From: Kribbella qitaiheensis
Lineage (GTDB): Bacteria > Actinomycetota > Actinomycetes > Propionibacteriales > Kribbellaceae
Assembly: GCF_014217565.1 (NCBI RefSeq)
Contig: NZ_CP043661.1
Span: 2,604,001-2,668,000 of the forward strand
Direction: 5' to 3'
DNA: 64,000 nt
Shown here: in pieces, positions 45,079 to 54,120 of the stretch
Layout: each line of letters starts with the position of its first letter
How positions within the stretch are numbered: position 1 is the first letter of the stretch
The notes under the pieces: generated by a model
Told to the model about the DNA's origin: nothing
Seen by the model: the letters and a program-made list of their open reading frames with translations, nothing else
Database searches by the model: none
Position numbers and translations under genes: made by a program

Positions 45079-45628
45079 TCAGCTGGCGTCTGAATGGGCG
45101 AGGCGCACGCCGCAGTGCAGGCACTCGAACCGGTAACCCGTCAGCTCGCCGTCAATCGAGAGGCGACTGATCCATTCCTGAGCAGCAGAGTCATCAAGCC
45201 CCGCCTCCCGGGCTTCGATCAGGAGGGCTTGCATTGCACCGGCATCGTCGCGGATCTGCTCCCAGCCCACCCAACCGAGGTATGCGGCGCCATCGCCACA
45301 GTGATAAAGCCAGTGCGAACCCTGCCAGGCGAAGTAGCCGGGGTGTGCGGTGCGAGATCTCGTCCAGTACGGCACCCGGTATGTCCTCAGGCACACCCCA
45401 ACCGGTATCCGCGAACTCGGCCGGTCCAGCTGGTGTAGCAAGCCGCTCCGCGGCCGTCCCACTGGCGATACATCCGAAACAGACTTCGCCCACCTGTTCA
45501 CCGAATACGGGACCCACATAGCGCAGACCCGTCAGCTCACCACAAATGTCGCAGGGTGCCCGGCTCACTTCGGCTGATCCGGTACCGATCGGATCCGGGT
45601 GGTACCGGAAGCTGGGAACGGTCGTCAC
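45079..45628 (-). pseudogene. CbrC-family (UPF0167) protein, one-base frameshift
   Basis: The frame from 45628 starts SFRYHPDPIGTGS and contains CDICGELTGLRYVGP with CxxC, then VCFGCIASGTAAERL. It loses coherence after DEISHRTP. The other frame continues as GYFAWQGSHWLYHCGDGAAY, then GYRFECLHCGVRLAHSDAS to 45079. One extra base in the run 45340-45343 (GGGG on the plus strand) explains the break. Rejoined, it is a full-length CbrC-like protein of about 182 residues. Its paired cysteines suggest a zinc site. The function is poorly known; the E. coli relative is linked to colicin E2 tolerance. Confidence 0.78.
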
Positions 45629-45662
45629 CGCTCGATTCTCGACGAGCTGTCAAGCAGCAGAC

Positions 45663-46739
45663 TCAGACGTTGAAGCGGAATTCGACTACGTCGCCGTCGG
45701 ACATTATGTAGTCCTTGCCTTCGATGCGGACCTTGCCGGCGGATTTGGCCGCGGCCATGGAGCCGGCCGAGATGAGGTCTTCGAAGGAGACTATTTCTGC
45801 CTTGATGAAGCCGCGTTGGAAGTCGGTGTGGATGACCCCGGCCGCCTCGGGGGCGGTGGCGCCGACCTTGATGGTCCAGGCGCGGGATTCCTTCGGGCCG
45901 GCGGTGAGGTAGGTCTGCAGGCCGAGGGTTTCGAAGCCGACGCGGGCCAGGGTGTCCAGGCCGGGCTCCTCGACGCCCATCTCGGTGAGCATCTCGCGGG
46001 CCTCGTCCTCGTCGCCGAGTTCGACCAGTTCGGCCTCGAACTTGGCGTCCAGGAAGATCGCCTCGGCCGGCGCGACCAGCTCACGCATCTGCTGCTTCAA
46101 CGGTTCGTCGGCGAGCTCGTCGGCGTCGCAGTTGAAGACGAACAGGTACGGCTTGGCGGTCATCAGCATCAGTTCGCGGATCGCGAGCCGGTCCACGTTG
46201 GTGGCGATGATCGGCGTACCGGCCTCGAGGTGCTTCTGCGCCTCGCGGACCGCTTCGAGAACCGCGACGCTCTCCTTCTTCAGCCGGGCTTCCTTCTCCA
46301 GCCGCGGGATCGCCTTCTCGACGGTCTGCAGGTCGGCCAGGATCAGCTCGGTCTGGATGGTGGAGATGTCGTCGGCCGGTGAGACCTTGCCGTCGACGTG
46401 GGTGACGTCGTCGTCGCGGAACACCCGGGTGACCTGACAGATCGCCTCGGACTCCCGGATATGGCTGAGGAACTTGTTGCCCAGCCCCTCACCCACGGAG
46501 GCGCCGCGGACGATGCCGGCGATGTCGACGAACTGCACCGTGGCCGGCAGGATCTTGGCCGAGCCGAAGATCTCGGCCAGCTTGCCGAGCCGCGCGTCCG
46601 GCACGCCGACCACACCCACGTTGGGCTCGATCGTCGCGAACGGGTAGTTCGCCGCGAGCACATTGTTCTTGGTCAGCGCGTTGAAGAGCGTGGACTTGCC
46701 CGCGTTGGGGAGCCCGACGATTCCGATGGTGAGTGCCAC
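45663..46739 (-). CDS. ychF: Ribosome-associated ATPase/GTPase of the Obg family
   Basis: The 358-residue product is a full-length YchF/OLA1. P-loop [15 protein letters not shown]3 region [20 protein letters not shown], a coiled-coil middle ([20 protein letters not shown]), [13 protein letters not shown] in place of a classical NKxD motif, and a C-terminal TGS domain ([20 protein letters not shown]) are present. The altered G4 motif accounts for ATP preference in this family. I start at GTG 46739 ([13 protein letters not shown]); the longer upstream frame shows no homology. Confidence 0.95.
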   Translation of the reverse strand: MALTIGIVGLPNAGKSTLFNALTKNNVLAANYPFATIEPNVGVVGVPDARLGKLAEIFGSAKILPATVQFVDIAGIVRGASVGEGLGNKFLSHIRESEAICQVTRVFRDDDVTHVDGKVSPADDISTIQTELILADLQTVEKAIPRLEKEARLKKESVAVLEAVREAQKHLEAGTPIIATNVDRLAIRELMLMTAKPYLFVFNCDADELADEPLKQQMRELVAPAEAIFLDAKFEAELVELGDEDEAREMLTEMGVEEPGLDTLARVGFETLGLQTYLTAGPKESRAWTIKVGATAPEAAGVIHTDFQRGFIKAEIVSFEDLISAGSMAAAKSAGKVRIEGKDYIMSDGDVVEFRFNV

Positions 46740-46861
46740 GGGCGACAAGAGTACGCGGCCCACCCCGCCGCACCCCAATCCGACGATCACCGCCCCGTAC
46801 TGCGAACCACCCGCCGCCGGGCGCCCGCCGTACGAGCCGGCCGCCGAAAGCCGGACGAGTC

Positions 46862-47389
46862 TCAGGTGACGAAGGACTCCAGTTCGGACCCGTACCAGCG
46901 GCTCGTCCGGCCGAGTGCGCGCATCCCCAACCGTCCGCACACGGCCAGTGACGCCGCGTTGTCGGGCCGGACGACCGCATAGATCTCACCGATCCCCGAC
47001 CTGAAGCCATGCGTGATCGCCCCACGCGCAGACTCGGTCGCCAGCCCGCGCCCCCAAGCGTCCGGATGGAAATGCCACCCCACTTCGACCTCACCCTTGC
47101 CCGAAGCGTCGGTCGGCTCAGGCAGCGGAACCAGCAGCACGGTCCCCGCCACGGTGCCCGACGCCTTCTCCTCGACCGCCCAGATCCCGTACACCGTGTC
47201 CTGGTTGCGCTCGTTCCAGCGGTCGATCACACGCTCGGCCGCATCCCGGTCGGCCATCACCCGCGGGTCGGCCCCGAGCCAGCGGGACACCTCCCAGCGC
47301 CGATAGATGTCGAACACCCGGTCGCCATCACTGTCGGCCCAGTCGCGGACGACCAGCCGATCGGTCTCGAAAACCACCTGCGGATCCAT
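46862..47389 (-). CDS. RimJ/RimL-like GNAT acetyltransferase
   Basis: The 175-residue product begins FETDRLVVRDWADSDGDRVF, the usual RimJ/L opening, and has EVGWHFHPDAWGRGLATESA (motif A) and RPDNAASLAVCGRLGMRALG (motif B). The ATG at 47389 has GGGAGG upstream. It may acetylate a protein N-terminus or a small molecule; this cannot be told from sequence. Confidence 0.88.
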   Translation of the reverse strand: MDPQVVFETDRLVVRDWADSDGDRVFDIYRRWEVSRWLGADPRVMADRDAAERVIDRWNERNQDTVYGIWAVEEKASGTVAGTVLLVPLPEPTDASGKGEVEVGWHFHPDAWGRGLATESARGAITHGFRSGIGEIYAVVRPDNAASLAVCGRLGMRALGRTSRWYGSELESFVT

Positions 47390-47668
47390 CGTGCCTCCCT
47401 GGGCAAAAGATCTACCGATCACGACGACCCGGCCGCAAGCGATTCGGTGAAGTGTGACCGGACGGAGAGCAAAAGCCGGCCACGCCAGGACGGCCGTCAC
47501 GCATCGTGAAGCCTTGGAGAGAAGGCTTTTCGCAGCGGCACAAGGCCACTGAGATCTCCCCGCAACATGGGTATGCCAACCAGATCAGGACAGCGGGCGT
47601 CTCATCTTGTGAAAGCTCCTGAGGGGAGCAACTGGGGAACATCCGCCTGATCCACAAGGAGCATCGTC
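47390..47668 (+). other. Long structured leader region upstream of the deacetylase gene
   Basis: The 279 bases between divergent genes contain a hairpin AAGCCTT-GGAGAG-AAGGCTT followed by TT (47509-47530) and a second, GCTCC-TGAG-GGAGC, near 47612-47626. GCCACTG and ATCAGGA are scattered matches to riboswitch-like words, but no known class fits. The promoter position is unknown. Confidence 0.35.
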
Positions 47669-48460
47669 ATGTCCAAAAAGCTTGCTGCCATCGTCGCCAC
47701 CGGCGCAGCGGCCGCCTTGGTGGTCGGTTCACTGATCGCCTTGGCACTCGGACATCAGAACCAGCCGGAGCCGACGTCCGCGTCCAGTGTCAGTACGAGT
47801 GTGACGCCGACCACTACCCCGACGAACGAGCCGAGCGACGAGCCGACCCAGACGCCCGGCAAGACGCCGAGCAACAACGCGGGCAGCCCGGCCGCGGACC
47901 CGACGGCCGCCGCCGCGGCCGGCAACAAGAAGGTGCTCTTCTTCAGCTTCGACGACGGCCCGGACCCGGTCTGGACGCCGAAGATCCTTGCGGTACTGCA
48001 GAAGTACGGCGCGCGCGCGACCTTCTTCCAGCTCGGCAGCATGCAGAACGCGCACCCCGGTCTGCGTGAGCAAATCCTTGCCGCAGGCAACGCAATTGGC
48101 AGCCACTCGATCTCGCACCCGCAGCTGACCGCGATCACCGCCGCCAAGCGGCACCACGAGATCTTCGACGGTCCGCGGTCCAAGTGCTTCCGGCCGCCGT
48201 ACGGCGCGTCGAACCCGAAGGTGCGGGCGGACATCAAGGCCGCCGGGATGACCCAGGTGCTCTGGGACGTCGACCCGCGGGACTGGGCCCGGCCGGGCAC
48301 CAACGCGATCGCCGGCAACATCATGCATCACGCCACCCGGCGCAACATCATCTTGATGCACGACGGCGGTGGCGACCGCAGCCAGACCGTCGCCGCGCTC
48401 GACAAGGTACTGCAGACGCTGAAGGCTCAGGGGTACTCGTTCGCCGCCATGGACTGCTGA
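47669..48460 (+). CDS. Secreted polysaccharide deacetylase (NodB/CE4 family)
   Basis: The 263-residue product has an N-terminal signal or anchor helix (residues 7-28) and a Thr/Pro-rich linker to about 85. The CE4 domain has intact motifs: FSFDDGPD (Asp95 base, Asp96 metal), SHSISH (His146, His150), FRPPYGAS (Arg175) and IILMHDGGG. It should be an active N-deacetylase on peptidoglycan or another wall polymer. The linker starts right after the hydrophobic segment. AAGGAG precedes ATG 47669. Confidence 0.92.
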   Translation: MSKKLAAIVATGAAAALVVGSLIALALGHQNQPEPTSASSVSTSVTPTTTPTNEPSDEPTQTPGKTPSNNAGSPAADPTAAAAAGNKKVLFFSFDDGPDPVWTPKILAVLQKYGARATFFQLGSMQNAHPGLREQILAAGNAIGSHSISHPQLTAITAAKRHHEIFDGPRSKCFRPPYGASNPKVRADIKAAGMTQVLWDVDPRDWARPGTNAIAGNIMHHATRRNIILMHDGGGDRSQTVAALDKVLQTLKAQGYSFAAMDC

Positions 48461-48475
48461 TCCACAGAGCTGATT

Positions 48476-48520
48476 CAGACGCCGCCGACGGTTGATCCAC
48501 AAAACTGTCGGCGGCGTCTG
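48476..48520 (+). terminator. Terminator after the deacetylase gene
   Basis: A 14-bp perfect stem (CAGACGCCGCCGAC and complement) with a 17-base loop begins 15 bases after the stop and ends 14 bases before the rmuC start. Confidence 0.8.
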
Positions 48521-48534
48521 CCACTGTCTGTGAC

Positions 48535-49806
48535 ATGACCGGTACGACGCTGTTGATGGTGCTGCTGTTCCTCGTGGTGGGCCTCCTGCTCGGCGCGGTG
48601 TTCGGCGTGCTCTGGTCCCGCGGTCGCGACGGCGCCGAGTTGGCCCGGATCACCGCCGAGCGCAACGCGGCCGAGGACCGGGTGGTCGAGCTGACCCAGG
48701 AGCGGCATTCGGTCGGTCAGCAGATGTCCGGCCAGGCCGTGGTGAAGGAGTCCCTGGACCGCCTGCACGCCCAGCTGAACCAGTTGGAGAAGGGCCGGGC
48801 GGCCTGGCAGAGCGAGCTCCACCAGCAAGTGAATGAAGTACGGATGAGCGGTGAGGCACTGCGCCGCGAGACCGCATCCCTTTCGACCGCCTTGCGAAAA
48901 CCGCAGGTGCGCGGCCGGTGGGGTGAGTTGCACCTGAAGCGGACGGTCGAGTTGGCCGGCATGGTCGCGCACTGCGACTTCACCGAGCAGACCTCGACGG
49001 TGACCGACGACGGCCTGCTGCGCCCGGACATGGTCGTCAGGCTTGCCGAGGGCAAGAATCTGGTCGTCGACTCCAAGGTTCCACTGGCCGCCTTCCTGGA
49101 GGCCGCGGAGTCCGAGGACGCGGACTTCCGCGAGGAGCGCCTGCGGGCCCACGCCCGGCACCTGCGCACCCACGTCGACCAACTCTCCGCCAAGGCGTAC
49201 TGGTCCAGACTCCCGTCGACGCCCGAGTTCGTCATCCTCTTCGTGCCCGGTGAGTCCTTCCTATCCGCCGCGCTGGACGTCGAGCCGTCCCTGCTCGAGT
49301 ACGCCGCCGAGCGCCGGGTGATCCTGGCGACGCCGACGACGCTCATCGCGACGCTGCGAGCGGCCGCCTACGCCTGGAACCAGTCGGCGCTCACCGAGTC
49401 GGCCCAGCAGGTCTTCGAGCTCGGCCGGGAGTTGTACGAGCGGCTCAGCACGATGGGCGACCACCTCGGCCGGGTCGGTCGGTCGCTGACCTCGGCCGTC
49501 GACGCGTACAACCGCACGGTCGGCTCGTTCGAGAGTCGCGTCTTCACCACCGCCCGCAAGCTTCGCGACCTGCACGTCACCGAGGCGGAACTGGAGGCGA
49601 TGGAGGCGATCGAGGCGTCGGTCCGCCCACTCACCGCCCCGGAGTTGCTCGCCCTGGAAGAAGCCGAGGCGGAGGACCAGACCCGCCGCTGGGTCCAAGG
49701 CCCACTGATCGACCGTACGCCGCGCAGCAGCCCTGCCCTTCCCCACAACACAGCCCGCACCGATGGGGATTCCACCCTCCCGGGCTTCGATTCCCAGACC
49801 GGCTGA
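48535..49806 (+). CDS. rmuC: DNA recombination protein RmuC
   Basis: The 423-residue product has an N-terminal membrane helix (residues 5-27), a coiled coil (about 35-120), and the RmuC nuclease-like domain: PQVRGRWGELHLKRTVELAG, RPDMVVRLAEGKNLVVDSKV, EFVILFVPGESFLSAALDVE and VILATPTTLIATLRAAAYAW. RmuC limits inversions at short repeats in E. coli and is a PD-(D/E)XK-fold protein. The length is typical. The start lies just after a terminator, so it has its own promoter. Confidence 0.93.
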   Translation: MTGTTLLMVLLFLVVGLLLGAVFGVLWSRGRDGAELARITAERNAAEDRVVELTQERHSVGQQMSGQAVVKESLDRLHAQLNQLEKGRAAWQSELHQQVNEVRMSGEALRRETASLSTALRKPQVRGRWGELHLKRTVELAGMVAHCDFTEQTSTVTDDGLLRPDMVVRLAEGKNLVVDSKVPLAAFLEAAESEDADFREERLRAHARHLRTHVDQLSAKAYWSRLPSTPEFVILFVPGESFLSAALDVEPSLLEYAAERRVILATPTTLIATLRAAAYAWNQSALTESAQQVFELGRELYERLSTMGDHLGRVGRSLTSAVDAYNRTVGSFESRVFTTARKLRDLHVTEAELEAMEAIEASVRPLTAPELLALEEAEAEDQTRRWVQGPLIDRTPRSSPALPHNTARTDGDSTLPGFDSQTG

Positions 49807-50175
49807 CCACCGAGATCCGTTCGCCGGTGCTGCTGAACGCGCCGACCCCCGATCACTCCGCAGTCCAGGACGCGAGGCCTGATCACGGCGGCGGAGTACA
49901 CCGGTTGTCGATTGCCTGGTATGTCAAGCGTCGGGAATCCGCCACCATCGCGGCATTGACAACCCTAGCGAAAGCGTCCAAATATGAGAGCGCTCTCACT
50001 CACCGGTGATTCAACCGTCCCTCACCGGCTGAGCAGTGGGCACCGGGTGAACTTCAGGTCCAGGCTGACATCGGACCGCCTGCCCGTGGGGTTGCTGCGA
50101 CCTGGTAACGCAGCCGTTCCCGGGCTTGCCGGTGCTCCGCCTTCCTCTCGCATGGGACAAACCTGAGGAGGAGTT
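49807..50175 (+). other. Intergenic region holding the GH64 promoter and a long leader
   Basis: The 369 bases carry the promoter/operator at 49956-49998. The roughly 175-base leader after it shows no clear riboswitch. GAGGAGGAG directly precedes the GH64 GTG start. Confidence 0.5.
49956..49998 (+). promoter_or_regulatory. Promoter with LacI/CebR-like operator for the GH64 glucanase
   Basis: TTGACA (49956-49961), an 18-base spacer and AAATAT (49980-49985) form a near-consensus promoter. The perfect palindrome TGAGAGCGCTCTCA (49985-49998) sits on the expected transcription start. It differs by one base per arm from the CebR site TGGGAGCGCTCCCA, so repression by a LacI-family sugar sensor is likely. 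Confidence 0.7.
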
Positions 50176-51366
50176 GTGCGTATCAATCGCAAACTGATGG
50201 CAGTCCTGGCCGCCGCGGCAACTGTCGCCGCCGGGATCGTCGCCACCGTCGCCGGACCGGCCTCGGCCGTGCCTGCAACCATTCCGCTCAAGATCACCAA
50301 CAGCTCCGGCCGTGGTGACGCTGTCTACATCTACAACCTGGGCACCAACCTGACGACCGGCCAGCAGGGCTGGGCCGATGCGGCCGGCAACTTCCACGCC
50401 TGGCCGGCCGGTGGCAACCCGCCGACGCCGGCACCGGACGCGTCGATCGCCGGACCGGGTAACGGCGGGTCGATCACCATCCAGATGCCGAAGTTCTCCG
50501 GCCGGGTCTACTTCTCGTACGGCCAGAAACTGGTCTTCAAGCTGACCACCGGCGGCCTCGTGCAGCCTGCGGTCCAGAACCCGAGCGACCCGAACCGGAA
50601 CATCCTGTTCAGCTGGACCGAGTACACGCTGAACGACTCCGGCCTGTGGATCAACAGCACCCAGGTGGACATGTTCTCGGTGCCGTACGCCGTCGGTGTG
50701 AAGCAAGGCAACGGCAACACGCTGACCACCGGTCACCTGAAGCCAGGCGGCTACAACGCCTTCTTCAACGCTCTCCGCGGTCAATCCGGCGGCTGGGCCA
50801 ACCTGATCCAGACAGCACCCAACGGCTCCGTACTCCGCGCGCTCGCACCGACGTACGGCGTCGAGACCGGCGCGCTGCCCTCGAACGTGATGGACGACTA
50901 CGTCAACCGGGTCTGGTCGAAGTACAGCTCGCAGACGCTCACGGTCACCCCGTTCGGCGACCAGCCGAACATCAAGTACTTCGGCCGGGTCTCGGGCAAC
51001 GTCATGAACTTCACCAACACCTCCGGTCAGATCGTCACCTCGTTCCAGAAGCCCAACTCGGCCAGCATCTTCGGCTGCGCGGGCCTGCTCGACGCACCGA
51101 ACGACCTCGTCCGCGGCCCGATCTCGCGCACCCTCTGCGCCGGCTACAACCGGTCCACGCTGCTCAGCAACCCGAACCAGCCCGACGCGAACGACTCGGG
51201 TTTCTACCTGGACAACGTCACCAACCACTACTCCCGCAAGATCCACGCCCAGATGGTCGACACCAAGGCGTACGGATTCGCCTTCGACGACGTCGGCAAC
51301 CACGAGGCCCTCGTCCACGACGGCAACCCGCAGCAGGCCTTCATCACCCTCGACCCCTTCAACTGA
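50176..51366 (+). CDS. Secreted beta-1,3-glucanase, GH64 family
   Basis: The 396-residue product has a Sec signal peptide (MRINRKLMAVLAAAATVAAG, cleavage after about PASA). The GH64/thaumatin-like fold is recognisable: PLKITNSSGRGDAVYIYNLG, the barrel strands KFSGRVYFSYGQKLVFKL, LFSWTEYTLNDSGLWINSTQ with acidic residues around the substrate cleft, VDMFSVPYAVGVKQ, and a C-terminal YGFAFDDVGNHEALVHDGNP. It hydrolyses beta-1,3-glucans such as fungal wall laminarin. Promoter context suggests sugar-responsive control. A terminator follows. Confidence 0.92.
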   Translation: MRINRKLMAVLAAAATVAAGIVATVAGPASAVPATIPLKITNSSGRGDAVYIYNLGTNLTTGQQGWADAAGNFHAWPAGGNPPTPAPDASIAGPGNGGSITIQMPKFSGRVYFSYGQKLVFKLTTGGLVQPAVQNPSDPNRNILFSWTEYTLNDSGLWINSTQVDMFSVPYAVGVKQGNGNTLTTGHLKPGGYNAFFNALRGQSGGWANLIQTAPNGSVLRALAPTYGVETGALPSNVMDDYVNRVWSKYSSQTLTVTPFGDQPNIKYFGRVSGNVMNFTNTSGQIVTSFQKPNSASIFGCAGLLDAPNDLVRGPISRTLCAGYNRSTLLSNPNQPDANDSGFYLDNVTNHYSRKIHAQMVDTKAYGFAFDDVGNHEALVHDGNPQQAFITLDPFN

Positions 51367-51381
51367 CCGACTGACTGACCA

Positions 51382-51420
51382 CCCCGGGTCCCCGCTGGCC
51401 GCCCCGGCCGGGACCCGGGG
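51382..51420 (+). terminator. Terminator after the GH64 gene
   Basis: CCCCGGGTCCC (51382-51392) pairs perfectly with 51410-51420. It lies 15 bases after the stop. Confidence 0.8.
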
Positions 51421-51443
51421 GTTCTCCCTGTCGAATAGCCGTT

Positions 51444-51487
51444 ACGTCCGAACAGACGAGGGTCCTGACCTCGAGTCCTTCGGACGT
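51444..51487. other. Nested hairpin in front of the SRPBCC-Rieske pair
   Basis: The outer arms ACGTCCGAA / TTCGGACGT (51444-51452, 51479-51487) enclose an inner CGAGG / CCTCG stem. It lies directly upstream of a GAGAAT -10-like box and the GTG at 51502. It may be an operator or an RNA structure. Confidence 0.45.
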
Positions 51488-51501
51488 TAGAGAATGGGAC
51501 C

Positions 51502-51879
51502 GTGACGACGGTGTTGGTCCAGCTGCCACCTGGGCGGGCGTTCGAGCTGTTCACGGCCGGGATGTCGGCCTGGTGGCCGCTCGCGACCCATTCGGTCGGC
51601 AAGCGCACGGCGACCGCCGTACGGATGGAAGGGGCGGTCGGCGGTCGCATCGTCGAGTACGGCGTACAGGGTCCGATCGGCTACTGGGGCACGGTCTCCG
51701 ACTGGGATCCGCCGCTGTCGGTGAGCTTCACCTGGCACCCGGGCAGCGATCCGAAGCGAGCCGGCCGGGTCACGGTCAGATTCACGCCGGTCGGGACCGG
51801 CACCGAGGTCGAGCTGACCCACACAACCTGGGACGGCTGGGATCACGTGCTCGACTTCTACGCGAGGCAGAGCCGATAG
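51502..51879 (+). CDS. SRPBCC-domain protein
   Basis: The 125-residue product starts at GTG 51502, possibly leaderless (AGAGAAT about seven bases upstream). It opens VQLPPGRAFELFTAGMSAWW and continues GRIVEYGVQGPIGYWGTVSD and GTGTEVELTHTTWDGWD, the Aha1-like cavity fold. It ends seven bases before the Rieske oxygenase gene, so the two are probably co-expressed. The function is unknown. Confidence 0.83.
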   Translation: MTTVLVQLPPGRAFELFTAGMSAWWPLATHSVGKRTATAVRMEGAVGGRIVEYGVQGPIGYWGTVSDWDPPLSVSFTWHPGSDPKRAGRVTVRFTPVGTGTEVELTHTTWDGWDHVLDFYARQSR

Positions 51880-51886
51880 TGAGCGG

Positions 51887-53002
51887 ATGGCCAACGCACC
51901 GGTCGATCCAGCCGCGCTAGCGGCAACCCTCCGCCCGCACGGCGAGGCCGTCATGCTGCCGCAGGCGGCCTATACCGACCCGGCCGTGCTCGCCTGGGAG
52001 CAACGGAACTTCTTCGCCGCGCACTGGACCTGCCTCGGTCGCGTCGACGAACTGGCAGCCGGTACTACGCATCGCGCGACCCTCGTCGGCGATGTGCAGG
52101 TGCTCCTGACGTTCGGCGACCGCCCCCGCGCGTTCGCGAACACCTGCCGCCATCGCGGCCACGAACTCCTCCAGCAGGGCGAATCCGCTGACCGCAAGGC
52201 GGTGGTCTGTCCGTACCACGGCTGGTCGTACGAGCTGGATGGTGCGGTGAAGGCGGCGCCCCGGATGGGCGAGGCCTTCGACACCACGCCGTACGACCTG
52301 GTCGAGCTCCCGAGCGAGGTGTGGCAGGGCTGGTACTTCGTCAACGCGCTCGGTACAGCGCCGCGGTTCGTGGAGCATCTCGGCGGGATCACCGACCTCG
52401 TCGCGCCGTACCAGCCGGAGCGGCTGACCTTGAAGGCGCGGCACAGCTACGAGGTGGCAGCCAACTGGAAAATGATCGTGGAGAACTACCACGAGTGCTA
52501 CCACTGCCCGCTGATCCACCCCGAGCTGTGCAAGGTCTCGCCGCCGACCTCGGGCGACAACTGGAACCTGCCGGGCGCCTGGGTCGGCGGGCTGATGGAG
52601 CTACGTCCGGGAGTCGAGACGATGTCGCTCGACGGGCGATCACTCGGCGTTCCGTTACCCGGCGTCGATCCGGGGACGGTCAGCTATCTGGGGCTGTTCC
52701 CGAACCTGCTGATCTCGCTGCACCCCGACTACGTGATGACGCACCGGATGGAGCCGCGGACGCCGGGCCTGACCGCGATCGAGTGCTCGTGGTACTTCCC
52801 GGCGGAGGTGACCGACCCGTCGTACGCGGTCGAGTTCTGGGACATCACCAACCGGGAGGACTGGGCCGCCTGCGAGTCGGTCCAGCGCGGTGCCAGCTCG
52901 CCACACTTCCGGCCCGGTCCGCTGGCCCCCGCGGAGGACGCCGTCTACCAGTGGGTCACGATGATTGCTCGCGGCTACCTCGGGAAAGGCCTGTCGCAGT
53001 AA
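51887..53002 (+). CDS. Rieske non-haem iron oxygenase, alpha subunit
   Basis: The 371-residue product has the Rieske 2Fe-2S ligands in NTCRHRGHELL and VCPYHGWSYELDG (two Cys, two His) and the mononuclear iron site in NYHECYHCPLIHPEL, with the electron-bridging residues just before it. The domain order and the short C-terminal half resemble the GbcA/stachydrine/carnitine-type oxygenases that demethylate or hydroxylate quaternary amines, more than aromatic dioxygenases. No reductase or beta subunit lies nearby. The substrate is inference. Confidence 0.85.
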   Translation: MANAPVDPAALAATLRPHGEAVMLPQAAYTDPAVLAWEQRNFFAAHWTCLGRVDELAAGTTHRATLVGDVQVLLTFGDRPRAFANTCRHRGHELLQQGESADRKAVVCPYHGWSYELDGAVKAAPRMGEAFDTTPYDLVELPSEVWQGWYFVNALGTAPRFVEHLGGITDLVAPYQPERLTLKARHSYEVAANWKMIVENYHECYHCPLIHPELCKVSPPTSGDNWNLPGAWVGGLMELRPGVETMSLDGRSLGVPLPGVDPGTVSYLGLFPNLLISLHPDYVMTHRMEPRTPGLTAIECSWYFPAEVTDPSYAVEFWDITNREDWAACESVQRGASSPHFRPGPLAPAEDAVYQWVTMIARGYLGKGLSQ

Positions 53003-53022
53003 CTCTCGGCCCCCAACGACTA

Positions 53023-54054
53023 CTAGGCGTGGTCCGACGTGCCCGTCGTGGCCATGCCTGCCTGCTTGAGGTCGGCGCGGAGTTCGCGGGGGAGGGAGAA
53101 GACCAGGCTCTCCTCCGCGGTGGTGACCTCCTGGACCTCGGCGTACCCACGCTCGGCCAGCCAACTGAGTACGTCGCGGACCAGGATCTCCGGCACGCTC
53201 GCGCCGCTGGTGAGACCGACCGAGTCGACTCCCTCCAGCCACGCCTCGTCGATCTCCGCCGCGTAGTCGACCAGGTAGCCCGCCTTGGCGCCGTGCTCGA
53301 CAGCGACCTCGACCAGCCGGACCGAGTTCGAGGAGTTGCGCGACCCGACCACGATCATCAACTCGACCTCGGGCGCGAGCTTCTTCACCGCGACCTGCCG
53401 GTTCTGGGTGGCGTAGCAGATGTCGTCGCTCGGCGGGTCCTGCAGCTTCGGGAACTTCTCGCGCAACCGGCGTACGGTCTCCATCGTCTCGTCGACCGAC
53501 AGCGTGGTCTGGGACAGCCAGACCACCTTCTCCGGGTCGCGGACCTCGATGTTCGCCACGTCGCCCGGTCCGTCGACCAGGTGGGTGTGCTCCGGCGCCT
53601 CGCCGCTGGTCCCGATGACCTCTTCGTGACCGTCGTGGCCGATCAGCAGGATGTCGAAGTCGACAGCGGCGAACCGCTTCGCCTCGTGGTGCACCTTGGT
53701 GACCAGCGGGCAGGTGGCGTCGATCGTCTTGAGCTGCCGTGCCGCCGCCTCCTGGTGGACCACCGGGGAGACGCCGTGGGCGGAGAAGATCACCGTCTCC
53801 CCCTCGGGCACCTCGTCGGTCTCGTCCACGAAGATCGCGCCACGCGCCTGCAGGGTCTGTACGACGTGCTTGTTGTGCACGATCTCCTTGCGCACGTACA
53901 CCGGCGGCCCGTACAGATCGAGCGCCTTCTCGACCGCCACCACGGCCCGGTCCACGCCGGCGCAATATCCCCGCGGCGCCGCGAGCAACACCCGCTTCGT
54001 CTTCAGCGCGGTCGGCGTACCAGTGGTCTCAGGCTGGGCAGTCACACCGCCCAT
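53023..54054 (-). CDS. ispH: 4-hydroxy-3-methylbut-2-enyl diphosphate reductase
   Basis: The roughly 343-residue last enzyme of the MEP isoprenoid pathway makes IPP and DMAPP with a 4Fe-4S cluster. The three cluster cysteines are in [23 protein letters not shown] and [25 protein letters not shown] and the TTLSVDET and SRNSSNS segments hold conserved active-site residues. ATG 54054 or GTG 54045 may be the start; TACGAT just before the GTG could be a -10 box for a leaderless transcript. A 35-bp tandem array begins 67 bases upstream. Confidence 0.95.
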   Translation of the reverse strand: MGGVTAQPETTGTPTALKTKRVLLAAPRGYCAGVDRAVVAVEKALDLYGPPVYVRKEIVHNKHVVQTLQARGAIFVDETDEVPEGETVIFSAHGVSPVVHQEAAARQLKTIDATCPLVTKVHHEAKRFAAVDFDILLIGHDGHEEVIGTSGEAPEHTHLVDGPGDVANIEVRDPEKVVWLSQTTLSVDETMETVRRLREKFPKLQDPPSDDICYATQNRQVAVKKLAPEVELMIVVGSRNSSNSVRLVEVAVEHGAKAGYLVDYAAEIDEAWLEGVDSVGLTSGASVPEILVRDVLSWLAERGYAEVQEVTTAEESLVFSLPRELRADLKQAGMATTGTSDHA

Positions 54055-54120
54055 CGTACGGGCCGTCGATGAACCACCCACCGGGCGTGGCCCATCTCAC
54101 GGCGCCCCAGGCGGTCCCCC

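Noticed and set aside
45094..45438. Plus-strand frame opposite the CbrC-like gene
   Set aside because: The two minus-strand pieces join into a known family by a one-base change; the plus frame has no motif.
47530..47600. Cobalamin or ydaO-type riboswitch before the secreted deacetylase
   Set aside because: GCCACTG and ATCAGGA match short words only. The core elements and order of either class are missing.
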